Positions 1 through 9,693 are shown, numbered from the stretch's first letter. The stretch is DNA of 47,896 nucleotides from Proteocatella sphenisci DSM 23131 (GCF_000423525.1 NZ_AUID01000021.1:1-47896), one strand, 5' to 3'. Program-made: numbers and translations. Notes: generated by a model from the sequence alone, not told the origin.

Positions 1-66
1 TTTTTTTTGCATTAAAAAAAGCGAACTAGTCGCTTTTTTCTTTGGGGGCTATTTCCCGACAGCCCC
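1..66 (-). mobile_element. Outer end of an IS1182-like element, left copy
   Basis: Read on the minus strand this stretch starts with GGGGCTGTCGGG and continues into a GCGA/TCGC hairpin followed by a T-run. It matches 47552-47617 at 65 of 66 positions. At the right copy the same sequence leads into a transposase, so this is taken as the same end of a second copy whose body lies left of the window. The GGGGCTGTC terminus is typical of IS1182-type ends. The hairpin can also serve as terminator for genes reading into it. Confidence 0.75.
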
Positions 67-78
67 ATTTTTGTATCA

Positions 79-3000
79 TTATTTATTAATCAGTTTTGAT
101 TGAACCAAAATATTTTTAATCGCCTGTACTGATTCTGCAGATGTCAGATTTGATTTTGGTGAAATAGTTGTTTTGCTACTTCCATTAAAAACGTGGGCTG
201 CTAATACTTCTTTTATACTACTTTTTGCCCAGTCGTTTACTTTTGTAAAGTCCGTGTAGCTTTGATAACGATCTTTATCACTTCCAGTTAGTTTTGTTAC
301 CTTCATGACTCTTTGATACATAACCATAGCCTCTTCACGAGTAATAAGTGCATCTGGTCTAAACCTTCCATCTGGATATCCTGCTACAATTCCATACTCA
401 TTTGCTATTAGAATCGCACGTGTTCTTTCGTCTGCGCTGCTTACATCCTTGAACTTATTCTCATGAGTAGGTCCTTCTCTGTAAAGTCCCAGTGCTCTAA
501 CAATATATTCTGCAAAATCTGCTCTTGTAATAGCTTTGTTCGGATCAAAATTTTCAGGATTAAAAATTACGAGTCTTGATGCCATATCATTGACAACATC
601 CTTAGCCCAATGATTCTCTACAGACTTCACAGTAACCGAATTCCAAATTACAGAGTAGTTTGAGTTTGTCAAAGAATTCAAGCTCGCATACCACTTACCA
701 TCCTTTTGGTATAATGACGTTGGTACGTGGCTATACGTTCCATCTGCGTTGAACACAATACCAGTTGTTATTTTGCCTGGGTCTACACCTGAAGGAATCT
801 CCATAACTCGCTCTACATAGTTGTTAAACTTACTTATCAAAGCTTCTCCAGTTGTCCCATCTGATTTTATGGTTTTAGCTACTACTTCAAAAGATACCGG
901 TGGTAATATCAGATCCAAGCCGTTAGCTTCCGCAACTTTTTTGTACTCCTTAATAACTTTTTCATCCAGTTTTGTAATTTTCACTTCTACTTTTATGTCT
1001 ACCAGATCCGTTTCTGATACACCAAGATTTTTTGCTACTTTACTTATGGCAAATTCTTCTGCCGGGATTATATATTCCATGTTATTTTGTTTAACTGAAA
1101 TATTAAATTTACTAGCTTCTAGTTTCTTAACTATATCACCAGTAAGTTCCACCTTAGCAATATCTGAGGTCTTGTCCCCTACGATCACTTGGATGAAATT
1201 TCCAGTCCCTGTTTTGTTGTTTTTAATAGCTTCATCAATTTTACTTTCAATTACTTTATTGTCGACTTCCACAGTTGAAGTTGATTTTCCGCTCTCTGTT
1301 GTCTTTGTTTCATTACCCGCGTTTTGCTCCTTACCGTTTACAATTACGATGCCACTACCTATAGTCGGCTTGCTGATTCCATTAGAAGAACTTCCGCTGC
1401 CCGAACCGCTACTTGGCGCTACGCAGGCCGTTATATCTATCTTAACTACTGTGCTGACATTTCCAGCTGCATCTTTTACCTTAATGTAGATATCCTTTGC
1501 TCCTGCTGTCAATCCTGTCGGATTGGTTATGGTTGTTTCTGCTGTTGTACAGACTGCTCCAGCTCCGCTTGTATTAATTGCCGGCGCTGCGGATCCATCT
1601 GCTACAATTGCGTAATAGTAAGTTCCTGCTTCGTTTGAAGTAAACTTTACTGTTCCTGCTGTGTCACTGGTTCTGGTAACGGCTCCAGTTGTAAGACTTG
1701 GCGCTGTTGTGTCTGGCTCTTTGTATGCTTCTATTTCTATCTTTATGGCAGAACTTACATTTCCTGCAGCATCTTTTACTTTGATATAGATGTCTTTTGC
1801 TCCTGCTGTAAGTCCTGCCGGATCAGTCATTGTAGTTTCTGATGTAGTGCAGGATTCTCCGGCTCCGCCTGTCTCTATATAAGGTTCACCTGCTCCGGCT
1901 TCAACCACTTCATAGTAGTAGCTTCCGGACTCATTTGAGGTGAATTTTACACTTACCGCCGTATGGCCGGTTCTTACTGCTGCTCCGGCTGTAAGGAATG
2001 GAGATACTGTGTCCGGTGCTTTGTATGCAGCTATTTCTATCTTTATGGCAGAACTTACATTTCCTGCAGCATCTTTTACTCTGATATAGATGTCTTTTGC
2101 TCCTGCTGTAAGTCCTGCTGGATCAGTTATTGTAGTTTCTGATGTAGTGCAGGATTCTCCATCTCCTTCTGTATCTATATAAGGTTCACCTGCTCCGGCT
2201 TCAACCACTTCATAGTAGTAGCTTCCTGATTCATTTGAGGTGAATTTTACACTTCCCGCCGTATGGCCTGTTCTTACTGCCGCTCCGGCCGTAAGGAATG
2301 GAGACTCTGTGTCCGGTGGATCCGGGACAGTAAGCTGCACTACCTGATTTTCGCCGGTTCCACTGTTTTTTACAGTGTAATTTAAATCATCACTGCTAAA
2401 ATTGACGCTGTTATCCGCACTGTTATTTCCCGTGATATCAACCGGCTGCGATTCATACAGGCTCTGATCCATTGTCACTCCAATCCTTGAACCAGAATCC
2501 AATCCCGCTGTATCCACGGTGATTATATTTGAGGAATAAACATTGTATGGTGCACCTGTATCTGTATTTATGTTATCACTTATATTAATAAGTCCGGAAA
2601 CGCTCAATGTACCATAATTAAGAATTCCTCCGGCATATTTACCTGTATTTCCGCTTATTGTTCCACCCTCTATAGTAACATTGTCGTAATTGCAAACCCC
2701 GCCGGCGAGTGCACCCTTGCTCCCAGATATGCTTCCCCCTTCCATTATAAAGGTTCCGAAGTTCACCACTCCGCCGGATCCATTTGCTTCAATATTTTCT
2801 GCATTTTTAATCTCAGATCCAGGCTTCATTATAAAATCACCTGCCCCGTTGCTAACAGCTGCGGCACGATTTCCACCTTCATCTATCCTCGAATTTTGAA
2901 TCACTGCGCCGCTTTCCATGATAAATGAACCGGCTTGTTTATGAATAATAGTACTTGTAGCAGTAATATTTTCCCCATTTCCATCAAGAACAATGTTTTT

Positions 3001-3537
3001 AAGCGTTAAGGAATTGCCTTCATAATATATTCCAAAGAAACCTCGCTTCTCATCATTAGCACGAGTTATGGTATAAGTCCCGCCTGCGCCACTCTGAATT
3101 ATAATATTCTTTCCGTCTTCAATATTCTTTCCGTCTCCAATATTAATTCCATCGCCATCTTTTGAGAAATCACCGGTTATTTCTATAGTCTGCAATGTTC
3201 CATCAGTTGGTGCATTTTCTACAGCTGTTTTGAGATTACTCCAGCTGTCAACAGATACTACTGAATTTGGAATGTCTACATCTTCATCAACCGAGCTATC
3301 TTGCACGTTATTAAAAGTAGTTAAACCCGAATCTACCACGCTAAAATCAGTATTTGTTGATCCATCATAGGCTTGTAAGATACATATTTTGTCACTATTC
3401 GCCGTATCATCTTCAATAACAATTGGCCCATCTTCAATATTCAACGCTATACCCTCTGAATCTGCGAATACTCCTATCGGTATCAGAGTCACTATCATAC
3501 ACAGCGTAAGTATTGTACTAAGTATCTTTTTTTTCAT
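79..3537 (-). CDS. SLH-domain surface protein with beta-helix region and three tandem repeats
   Basis: Secreted cell-surface protein of 1152 residues, no enzyme function assigned. Residues 1-25 form a signal peptide (basic MKKK, hydrophobic core, cleavage near VFA). Residues about 165-340 carry glycine- and asparagine-rich short repeats (GGSISG, GGTISGN types) typical of a right-handed parallel beta-helix. Residues about 408-707 are three consecutive repeats of about 100 residues, each with FTSNE, YYY and KDAAGNVS signatures, followed by a Ser/Gly linker. The last 190 residues contain SLH modules (ENHWAK, ITRADFAEYIVRALG, GYPDGRFRPDALITREEA), which normally bind pyruvylated wall polymers. AGGAGGAGAAAAG precedes the ATG. 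The gene ends just before the IS end and is probably monocistronic. A role in adhesion or S-layer decoration is inference. Confidence 0.85.
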   Translation of the reverse strand: MKKKILSTILTLCMIVTLIPIGVFADSEGIALNIEDGPIVIEDDTANSDKICILQAYDGSTNTDFSVVDSGLTTFNNVQDSSVDEDVDIPNSVVSVDSWSNLKTAVENAPTDGTLQTIEITGDFSKDGDGINIGDGKNIEDGKNIIIQSGAGGTYTITRANDEKRGFFGIYYEGNSLTLKNIVLDGNGENITATSTIIHKQAGSFIMESGAVIQNSRIDEGGNRAAAVSNGAGDFIMKPGSEIKNAENIEANGSGGVVNFGTFIMEGGSISGSKGALAGGVCNYDNVTIEGGTISGNTGKYAGGILNYGTLSVSGLINISDNINTDTGAPYNVYSSNIITVDTAGLDSGSRIGVTMDQSLYESQPVDITGNNSADNSVNFSSDDLNYTVKNSGTGENQVVQLTVPDPPDTESPFLTAGAAVRTGHTAGSVKFTSNESGSYYYEVVEAGAGEPYIDTEGDGESCTTSETTITDPAGLTAGAKDIYIRVKDAAGNVSSAIKIEIAAYKAPDTVSPFLTAGAAVRTGHTAVSVKFTSNESGSYYYEVVEAGAGEPYIETGGAGESCTTSETTMTDPAGLTAGAKDIYIKVKDAAGNVSSAIKIEIEAYKEPDTTAPSLTTGAVTRTSDTAGTVKFTSNEAGTYYYAIVADGSAAPAINTSGAGAVCTTAETTITNPTGLTAGAKDIYIKVKDAAGNVSTVVKIDITACVAPSSGSGSGSSSNGISKPTIGSGIVIVNGKEQNAGNETKTTESGKSTSTVEVDNKVIESKIDEAIKNNKTGTGNFIQVIVGDKTSDIAKVELTGDIVKKLEASKFNISVKQNNMEYIIPAEEFAISKVAKNLGVSETDLVDIKVEVKITKLDEKVIKEYKKVAEANGLDLILPPVSFEVVAKTIKSDGTTGEALISKFNNYVERVMEIPSGVDPGKITTGIVFNADGTYSHVPTSLYQKDGKWYASLNSLTNSNYSVIWNSVTVKSVENHWAKDVVNDMASRLVIFNPENFDPNKAITRADFAEYIVRALGLYREGPTHENKFKDVSSADERTRAILIANEYGIVAGYPDGRFRPDALITREEAMVMYQRVMKVTKLTGSDKDRYQSYTDFTKVNDWAKSSIKEVLAAHVFNGSSKTTISPKSNLTSAESVQAIKNILVQSKLINK
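1417..2316 (-). repeat. Three tandem 300-bp coding repeats
   Basis: Three in-frame units of about 300 bp encode the 100-residue repeats of the SLH protein. The two upstream units (about 2017-2316 and 1717-2016) are almost identical at DNA level, including silent sites, while the third (1417-1716) has clearly diverged. This pattern points to a recent duplication of one unit and predicts length variation between strains. Confidence 0.8.
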
Positions 3538-3692
3538 CTTTTCTCCTCCTATGTGTTGTTTTTAGTTTCTTAATATAAATAATAAATATTAATTTATACA
3601 TATTTTACATCATAACAAATATAAAAGATTAACACCGTTTGTGGGGTAATTGCTATTATTTTAGGTATAATTGCCTGTTTTTCACAAAAAAA

Positions 3693-3715
3693 GACTGCCT
3701 TTTATAGAGACAGCC
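3693..3715 (-). terminator. Intrinsic terminator after the two-component genes
   Basis: On the minus strand GGCTGTC pairs with GGCAGTC (two G-U pairs) around a 9-nt loop and is followed by TTTTTTT. It lies 30 bp past the sensor kinase stop and ends that transcript. Confidence 0.7.
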
Positions 3716-3744
3716 ATTCACAACATATTTATTTATAAATAATA

Positions 3745-5049
3745 TCACTTCTCATTTAGTACAACTTGAGTTACAAATCTTCCATCTATTACTGAAAAGC
3801 CCGCCGTACCGTCGTAACGTTCGGCGGTATATAGTATACTTTTAGTTCCCGTTCCGCCACCGGTTTTTTGTGTCAAAGGCATTTCGCCTTGAAATTCAAT
3901 GTCTGATTTACAGGTATTTTCTACCTTCACCCGTAAACGACGGTCGAAATATTTAACAGTGACAGTAATTTTCTTTTCCTCGCTCTCTAGCATCCGAAGA
4001 CAGCCTTCAAGCGCGTTTTCCAATGCATTTCCAAGTACACAAGTGAGATCGATGTTATCGATGCCAATTCGATTGGGCAGATTTACATTAAAAACAGTTT
4101 TTATATTTTCCTCCTCTGCTCTACTTGCATAGAGGTTTAAAATGCTGTTAGCAATTGGATTAAGGCAATATGAGTTGGAATTATTAGCCTCAAGTGCTGC
4201 ATCAAAACTTGTCATATAATCTTTCAGGTTGTCAAAATCCCTGCTTTGCAAAAGCCCCATTATAACCGAATTATGGTGATGCATATCATGCCTTTGCTGA
4301 AAAGTCAGTGCTGCTGTAGCTTTTTGTCGAATAAGTTCCGATTCCCAGAGTTTCTCCTGCTATGCCATCAATAATTGCCGTTTTTCAAGTGCATACTTTT
4401 CCACTATGGCATTTGCCTGTATGTACAAGAGGTAGTACACTGCCAAGAACAATATGTAAACAGTGATAATAATAAATCTAGACCAAGTGGCATTAGTCCA
4501 ATACCAGTAAGGAGTCGGGTAATATATTACCATTATTTGCATTATTAAAAACATCAATGGCACCAATGTAGCCGGTCGCCACTCCTTATCCAAAGTCTCC
4601 ACTAATCTCCGAAAACGCACTCTTACATATTTATACAACAGCGGAAGAATAATCATATATATCAAAGTGCGTATCACGATTCGCGCTCCAATAAAAGCAC
4701 TCCCATCGAAAGCGAAAGCCAGATTATCACTCACATAGCTTATTGATACATAGATATTAACGAAAGTAAGGAAACTAAAGAGCGATACAAAAAAACTATC
4801 ATCTGTGCAAATCAAAAACCACGAAATCGATATTGCCAAAATAATAAAGATTGAAAAACTGTCTAACGGATGAGCTCCCTGAGTAAACAGTATATAAGAA
4901 AGAAGACTTATGCCTAAAAACATTATAAAAAATCCTGTAACGACTCGTTTTTTGATGGGCTCCCGAAATTTCATAGTTGAAGATGACATCAGTATAAAAC
5001 CAATAATTGACTCTGTAAATGATAAGAATACTAAAATATTGTAAATCAA
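3745..5049 (-). pseudogene. GHKL (AgrC/VirS-type) sensor histidine kinase interrupted by an amber codon
   Basis: Two reading frames in the same phase are separated by one TAG (4360-4362): residues 1-229 are a multi-helix membrane sensor, then the stop, then 25 codons and a 179-residue kinase domain. Removing the stop gives about 434 residues, the usual length for this family. The H-box (QQRHDMHHHN, with the phospho-acceptor His in RHD) lies in the 25-codon bridge, so a product restarting at the downstream Met would lack it. N-box (NALENALEG) and G-box (GGGTGTKS) are intact. The stop sits in LLMA-stop-QEKLWESEL, where a Gln (CAG to TAG) would fit. It follows the LytTR regulator by 18 bp. It may be a recent nonsense mutation, a sequencing error or a suppressed codon; the rest shows no decay. 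Confidence 0.85.
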
Positions 5050-5067
5050 ATTGGTTTCCTCCGTTTC

Positions 5068-5799
5068 TTATTCCCCCGTGGACATTTGAAAACACAGAAA
5101 CTGTTCTTTAAGTTCTTTATACACACGGTAAGGGTACGCCAAGTGTTCACCCGAATCCAAGACGATTGTATCTTTCCTGATTTGCCTGATGTATTTTAAG
5201 TTTAAGTTTATCGAAGCACCACATTTTACGAAATATTTGGCCGGTGTCAAGTGTTCAAAAAGTTCTGAGGCAGTCATTCTCACTTCCAGTCTTTCACCTT
5301 GAATCGTGTGAACGATCTGATAATTATTTCTACCCGTTTGAGTAAATACCACATCTCTCGTAAAAAGACGAACCATTCCCTCTGATGTCTTGAGTGTAAT
5401 TATGTGACGTCTTTCTACTTTTAAGCGACCTAGCACTTTGTCTAAAGCTGAAAAAATAGTATTTTCTGTATATGGTTTAATCAGATACTTTGCAGCATCT
5501 ACTTCAAACGCGTCAATAGCGTGGTCTCGTGAGGTTGTAAGAAATATAATTTCTCCGCTGTCATCAAGCTGGCGCAGTTCGCGCGCCGCATCTGTACCAA
5601 GCATCCCAGCCATGTAAACATCTAAAAGAAATACATCAAAGGATCCATGCTCTTCCACATAAGATAACAACTCTAAGGGCGCAGAAAATGAAACTATTGT
5701 TATTTCATATTGTGGATGCTCTTGTATGTATTTTCCAAGAAAAATCTGAGCGCGCTCAAGTTCTTGAGGTTCGTCATCACAAATTGCAATATTAATCAT
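5068..5799 (-). CDS. LytTR-family (AgrA-like) response regulator
   Basis: Cytoplasmic transcription regulator of 243 residues. The N-terminal receiver domain has the acidic cluster (AICDDE), the phospho-acceptor Asp in FLLDVYM near residue 57 and the conserved Lys in KYLIKPY. The C-terminal LytTR domain (about 135-240) has the usual VVFTQTGRNNY and CGASINLNLKYI patterns and binds DNA through beta strands. A start 15 bp further upstream is possible, but GGAAGG sits 7 bp before the ATG at 5799, which puts MINIAICDDE at the N-terminus as in the family. It should pair with the downstream sensor kinase, which is disrupted, so it may now be unphosphorylated or served by another kinase. No agrB/agrD peptide genes are adjacent. 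Confidence 0.85.
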   Translation of the reverse strand: MINIAICDDEPQELERAQIFLGKYIQEHPQYEITIVSFSAPLELLSYVEEHGSFDVFLLDVYMAGMLGTDAARELRQLDDSGEIIFLTTSRDHAIDAFEVDAAKYLIKPYTENTIFSALDKVLGRLKVERRHIITLKTSEGMVRLFTRDVVFTQTGRNNYQIVHTIQGERLEVRMTASELFEHLTPAKYFVKCGASINLNLKYIRQIRKDTIVLDSGEHLAYPYRVYKELKEQFLCFQMSTGE

Positions 5800-5914
5800 A
5801 AATTCGCCTTCCATTCATCAAGTTGTTCACTAATTATCCTGTGTTTTTTTATACATTGATTGTACCATTTTTGTATCAAATATCATAGTGTAAGAAGAGT
5901 TACATCTGCAGATA

Positions 5915-5943
5915 TTGACACCTCTGTCTAATGGTGTTAGACT
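5915..5943 (+). promoter_or_regulatory. Promoter and BlaI-type operator for the blaI-M56 operon
   Basis: TTGACA (5915-5920), a 17-bp spacer and TAGACT (5938-5943) form a sigma-A-type promoter. A palindrome GTCTAA-N5-TTAGAC (5926-5942) covers the spacer and -10 box, and a second GTCTAA half-site follows at 5951-5956. This placement is that expected of an operator for the winged-helix repressor encoded 40 bp downstream; the motif differs from the TACA/TGTA core of the staphylococcal bla operator. AGGAGG lies 8 bp before the ATG at 5982. Confidence 0.65.
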
Positions 5944-5981
5944 GAATATGGTCTAATGATATACGACAGGAGGATTATAAT

Positions 5982-6344
5982 ATGGAAAAATATAAATTGG
6001 GCGAGATGGAGCAGCGATTTGCCGATCTGATTTGGGAAAATGAACCCGTCAGTTCCCGCACACTTACCGAGCTTTGCGAAAACGAATTTGCCTGGAAACG
6101 CTCCACTACCTATACCATGCTCAAACGTTTGTGTGAAAGAAAAATATTTCAAAACAATAATGGTACTGTGACTTCTCTTATGTCTAAAAATGAATTTGGG
6201 GCGGCAAAGGGAGAACAGTTTTTGAGTGAGGCATTTGATGGATCTCTTCCAAGATTTTTAGCAGCCTTTACACGTAGAAAAAAACTCAGTGAAAATGAAA
6301 TAAAAGAGATACAAAAGCTCATTGATGATCACAAGGAGGAATAA
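5982..6344 (+). CDS. BlaI/MecI-family transcriptional repressor
   Basis: Winged-helix repressor of 120 residues, the usual length for the family. The LGEMEQRFADLIWENEPVSS start and the RSTTYTMLKRLCERK recognition helix are characteristic; the C-terminal part should form the dimer interface. In characterised systems the repressor is cleaved or released when the partner M56 membrane peptidase senses its signal. It is 2 bp from the M56 gene and has an operator-like palindrome in its own promoter, so autoregulation is likely. No beta-lactamase or PBP gene is adjacent, so the regulated output is not evident here. Confidence 0.88.
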   Translation: MEKYKLGEMEQRFADLIWENEPVSSRTLTELCENEFAWKRSTTYTMLKRLCERKIFQNNNGTVTSLMSKNEFGAAKGEQFLSEAFDGSLPRFLAAFTRRKKLSENEIKEIQKLIDDHKEE

Positions 6345-6346
6345 AC

Positions 6347-8044
6347 ATGCTTGATAAAATATTTCTGCAGGTTTTGAATATGAGCTTTACAGGAGGCCTT
6401 GTTATAGCTTTTGTCCTGGCAGCAAGACTCTTTTTGAAAAGAGTTCCCAAGGCATTTTCCTATGCCCTTTGGTCTGTGGTAATATTCAGGCTCTTGTGTC
6501 CTTTTTCCTTTGAGAGCATGTACAGCCTTTTGCCTGCGCGGACAAATCCCATTTCACAAGATATAATCTACATGAATGCGCCAAAGATAGATACCGGAAT
6601 CGCATCCGTAAACAATGCTATAAATTCTGTTCTCCCTTCAGCTACTCCATACGCAAGCGTAAATCCTATTCAGATCTGGATTTTTGCCGGAAGCCTGCTC
6701 TGGATTATCGGCATAGCTCTTTTGCTGATATACAGCATTTTCTCTCTGGTGCATCTGCAAAAACGCCTGAAAGATGCCACGCTTTATGAAGATAATATAT
6801 TTCTTTCAGACAGAATCAGCACCGCCTTTGTTGTTGGCGTTTTCCATCCGCGAATTTATATGCCCGCAAATCTGAGCAGTGCACAAATGAAATATATATT
6901 ACTTCATGAACAAACTCACCTCAAAAGATTTGATCATATAATCAAGATCCTAAGCTTTTTGGCATTATGTATTCACTGGTTTAATCCACTTGTGTGGGTT
7001 TCATTTTTCGCCAGCAGTAAAGATATGGAGATGGCCTGTGATGAAGCCGTGATCAAACAGCTCGGAAACGACATAAAAAAAGATTATTCAGCTTCACTTC
7101 TCACCCTCTCAACAGGCAGACGAATCGCAGGAGGTGCTCCGCTTGCTTTTGGTGAAGGAGATACAAAAGAAAGAGTCAAAAATGTACTCAACTACAAAAA
7201 ACCTTCATTTTGGGTAATCAGCGTTACACTTATAATTGTTGTAATCATTGGAACAGGCCTGCTTTCAAATCCCAAAAATGAACCTGTTATACTTACGCCT
7301 GATGATAAAGTGTCCAGCATAAGAATAGAACAGATTAATGAGGGAATAAGCCTTGGGGCCATTGAAATCTCAGATAATAAAGATATTCAAACTGTGCTGA
7401 ATGCTTTTGAAAACACAAATAAAACGCTCAAAGATTCGGTAAATGACTCTCCAAGCGTTAAAAACTATTTTAAAATAGACATCCTTGGTTCAACTACGCA
7501 AACATTTTATTTATACAATGACGGCAGAAAAAATTACATCGAACAACCTTATTCTGGCATTTACAAGATAAATGCAGGGGACAGCGATTCTATTTCCAGT
7601 CTCTATAAATCAAATGCAGGCGAATATTTGCAATATAATGTTATAGATTTGTGGAATGCCCGCACGCAATATATTGGAGATAATAACGCTGTTTCAACAC
7701 TGCTTGGACTGCTTCCCGTTCCAGAAGGTTTGCAGTATGACCATCTTGAACTCCAGACCGCTTCTCAGCCATACAGCATCAAAATTGTGTATTCAGTTAC
7801 AGCTGAATCTATTGAAAAATATGGTGCTCCAGATAACCCCGCAGCTGATATGTTTAGAAAAAACGCATTGCTATTAATGGCTCTGGTAGATAATGCAGAT
7901 GCTGTTAATGCCCTACTAAAAGACGGCAGCCGTGAAGTATCATTTACCAATACTCGTGAGTGGGCAGATCATACTGCAGGCAGCGATGTCCGCAGCTTTG
8001 CAATAAGTCCAGAAAAACTGATGGAATTGATCAAACAAGAATAG
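6347..8044 (+). CDS. BlaR1-like M56 family membrane metallopeptidase
   Basis: Membrane signal-transducing zinc protease of 565 residues. Transmembrane segments lie near residues 8-28, 37-55, 104-128 and 288-306. The zinc motif HEQTH (about residue 187) and a downstream EMACDEAV segment supply the catalytic Glu, two His and the third ligand. The 250-residue C-terminal part is outside the membrane but does not look like the penicillin-binding domain of BlaR1, so the signal is probably not a beta-lactam; many clostridial M56 proteins have such unassigned sensors. It is co-transcribed with the repressor. The gene ends 1 bp before the convergent asdA gene. Confidence 0.85.
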   Translation: MLDKIFLQVLNMSFTGGLVIAFVLAARLFLKRVPKAFSYALWSVVIFRLLCPFSFESMYSLLPARTNPISQDIIYMNAPKIDTGIASVNNAINSVLPSATPYASVNPIQIWIFAGSLLWIIGIALLLIYSIFSLVHLQKRLKDATLYEDNIFLSDRISTAFVVGVFHPRIYMPANLSSAQMKYILLHEQTHLKRFDHIIKILSFLALCIHWFNPLVWVSFFASSKDMEMACDEAVIKQLGNDIKKDYSASLLTLSTGRRIAGGAPLAFGEGDTKERVKNVLNYKKPSFWVISVTLIIVVIIGTGLLSNPKNEPVILTPDDKVSSIRIEQINEGISLGAIEISDNKDIQTVLNAFENTNKTLKDSVNDSPSVKNYFKIDILGSTTQTFYLYNDGRKNYIEQPYSGIYKINAGDSDSISSLYKSNAGEYLQYNVIDLWNARTQYIGDNNAVSTLLGLLPVPEGLQYDHLELQTASQPYSIKIVYSVTAESIEKYGAPDNPAADMFRKNALLLMALVDNADAVNALLKDGSREVSFTNTREWADHTAGSDVRSFAISPEKLMELIKQE

Positions 8045-8045
8045 A

Positions 8046-9677
8046 TTACCGTTTGCTTTCTCTCCATTTTGTAGCATACATTTCCAAGACATTCAGGAGA
8101 TTTTCTCCAATTGTAGAATATGCTTTATCATTAAGATTTGCAAGAGATATCCTTATTGACCACTTAGGAGCATTAAATCCGCCGCCGTCTAATAAAACTA
8201 TGGAAGACTTTTCCGCTAACTGTATTAAAATATCTACCGGTTTGTAATTTTCCTGAAGATACTTTACAAACCCATCATTATAGTTTCTATTTGCCCATTC
8301 AAGCAGGTCAAATTGAGTGTAGTAAGATGCATCATAAGGATCTTCCTTCATCTTAATACCCAGTCCATCAAACAAAAGCTGCTTGCGGCGGCGGCATATA
8401 TCGTTTGTCAGTTTCTTATATCGGTTTTCTTTATCAACTATTGCAAACAGTGAAAAGAATGCCATCTGTACCTGCTGAGGAGTCGAAAGCCCTGCAGTAT
8501 GGTTTAGGGCAACCTGACGGCTGTCTGCAACAATTCTGTCTATAAAAAGAATTTTATCAGGGTCAGTTGAAAGTCCGCAGTAGCGCTTTCTGGCCCTTTC
8601 CTTTTTATCCTCATCCTGCTCTCTTAACAACTTGTCAAAAACATTGTCCTCATAAAGTGCTATAGTTCCAAGGCGCCATCCAGTAACCCCAAAATATTTT
8701 GAATATGAATAAACCCCAATAGTATTGTATGGCAGATCAGCCATTATGGAGCAGAAATTATCCACAAAAGTACTGTAGACATCATCTGAAATAATCATTA
8801 AATCCGGATTGGAATTATCAACTATATGCTTAAGCTGTTTTACACTTTCAGGCCTCATCGCAACTGAAGGTGGATTGTTTGGATTGACTACAAACAAAGC
8901 TTTTATAGAAGTATCTCTCAATTTATCCATTTCACTCTCAGGATACTGCCATGTGTGTCTTCCCTCTTCATCCATTTCATCCGCGCAAATATTGACTACT
9001 TCAAAATTATATCTCGGCAAATGAGGAATCTCCAGATATGGAGTAAAAATCGGTGTCATCAGTGCTATTTTATCGCCTTTGGATAATATATTGTTCGCTA
9101 TAAGGGAATCAAAAATATAGCACATTCCTGCAGTTGCACCTTCCACCGCAAATGTATCAAACTTGCCTTCAAGAGGTTCATTATAACAGAGCTCCTGAAT
9201 CAGGTAGTCATTAACTACAAGTTCCACATGACGAAGCATTCTGTCTGGATGAGGGTAGTTGTCACCTATTATTCCATCCACAAGTTCATGAATCCAGTCA
9301 TCTGCATTAAAACATTTTACTGTAACCCCGTAATTTATCATCTTCATCAGAAGTTCAATCCCCGGCGCATCGGGATTGTTTTTTATGTACGCCTTAAATC
9401 GCCCCGCTATTCCTTCCTTCTTTGGCATTCCCGCAAGATCGCCTTCGTTCCATACCCTGCGACTTTCAGAAACCGCAAACTGTCCAAAAGTAAAAAACGC
9501 TTCCCTTGGCGTTGCGGCTATCCAGTTGGGATTTCCCCTGCCTGCATCCAGTAAGGAATGCGCACTTCCCTTTCTCGAATCCTCTGCAAGATTTATCAAT
9601 TTATCTTTAAGCTCAAAGGGACTTATCTTTCCATAAACCCTTTCAATTTCTTCACGTTGAATACTTGAATTATACAT
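8046..9677 (-). CDS. asdA: Aspartate 4-decarboxylase (bifunctional aspartate aminotransferase)
   Basis: PLP enzyme of fold type I, 543 residues, matching the usual 530-550 of aspartate beta-decarboxylase, which converts L-aspartate to L-alanine and CO2 with side transaminase activity. The N-terminal extension (LLDAGRGNPNWIAATPREAF) is diagnostic against ordinary aminotransferases. Further motifs are VNPNNPPS, ISDDVYSTF and the Schiff-base lysine in YSYSKYFGVTGWRLG. The protein is cytosolic and large oligomers are known in the family. It starts 16 bp after the YhcG-like nuclease gene with a good GGAGG site, so it is likely read from the same transcript although the functions differ. In fermenters, aspartate decarboxylation coupled to aspartate/alanine exchange can conserve energy; no exchanger is adjacent here. 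Confidence 0.9.
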   Translation of the reverse strand: MYNSSIQREEIERVYGKISPFELKDKLINLAEDSRKGSAHSLLDAGRGNPNWIAATPREAFFTFGQFAVSESRRVWNEGDLAGMPKKEGIAGRFKAYIKNNPDAPGIELLMKMINYGVTVKCFNADDWIHELVDGIIGDNYPHPDRMLRHVELVVNDYLIQELCYNEPLEGKFDTFAVEGATAGMCYIFDSLIANNILSKGDKIALMTPIFTPYLEIPHLPRYNFEVVNICADEMDEEGRHTWQYPESEMDKLRDTSIKALFVVNPNNPPSVAMRPESVKQLKHIVDNSNPDLMIISDDVYSTFVDNFCSIMADLPYNTIGVYSYSKYFGVTGWRLGTIALYEDNVFDKLLREQDEDKKERARKRYCGLSTDPDKILFIDRIVADSRQVALNHTAGLSTPQQVQMAFFSLFAIVDKENRYKKLTNDICRRRKQLLFDGLGIKMKEDPYDASYYTQFDLLEWANRNYNDGFVKYLQENYKPVDILIQLAEKSSIVLLDGGGFNAPKWSIRISLANLNDKAYSTIGENLLNVLEMYATKWRESKR

Positions 9678-9693
9678 ATTTCCTCCAGATTAA

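Noticed and set aside
821-1489. Long plus-strand frame of 222 codons
   Set aside because: It lies antisense within the SLH protein gene, whose domains and start signals are clear.
4360-4362. Programmed amber read-through or pyrrolysine in the sensor kinase
   Set aside because: No pyl genes or stimulating structure are visible, and pyrrolysine is known mainly in methylamine methyltransferases; a CAG-to-TAG mutation or sequence error is simpler.
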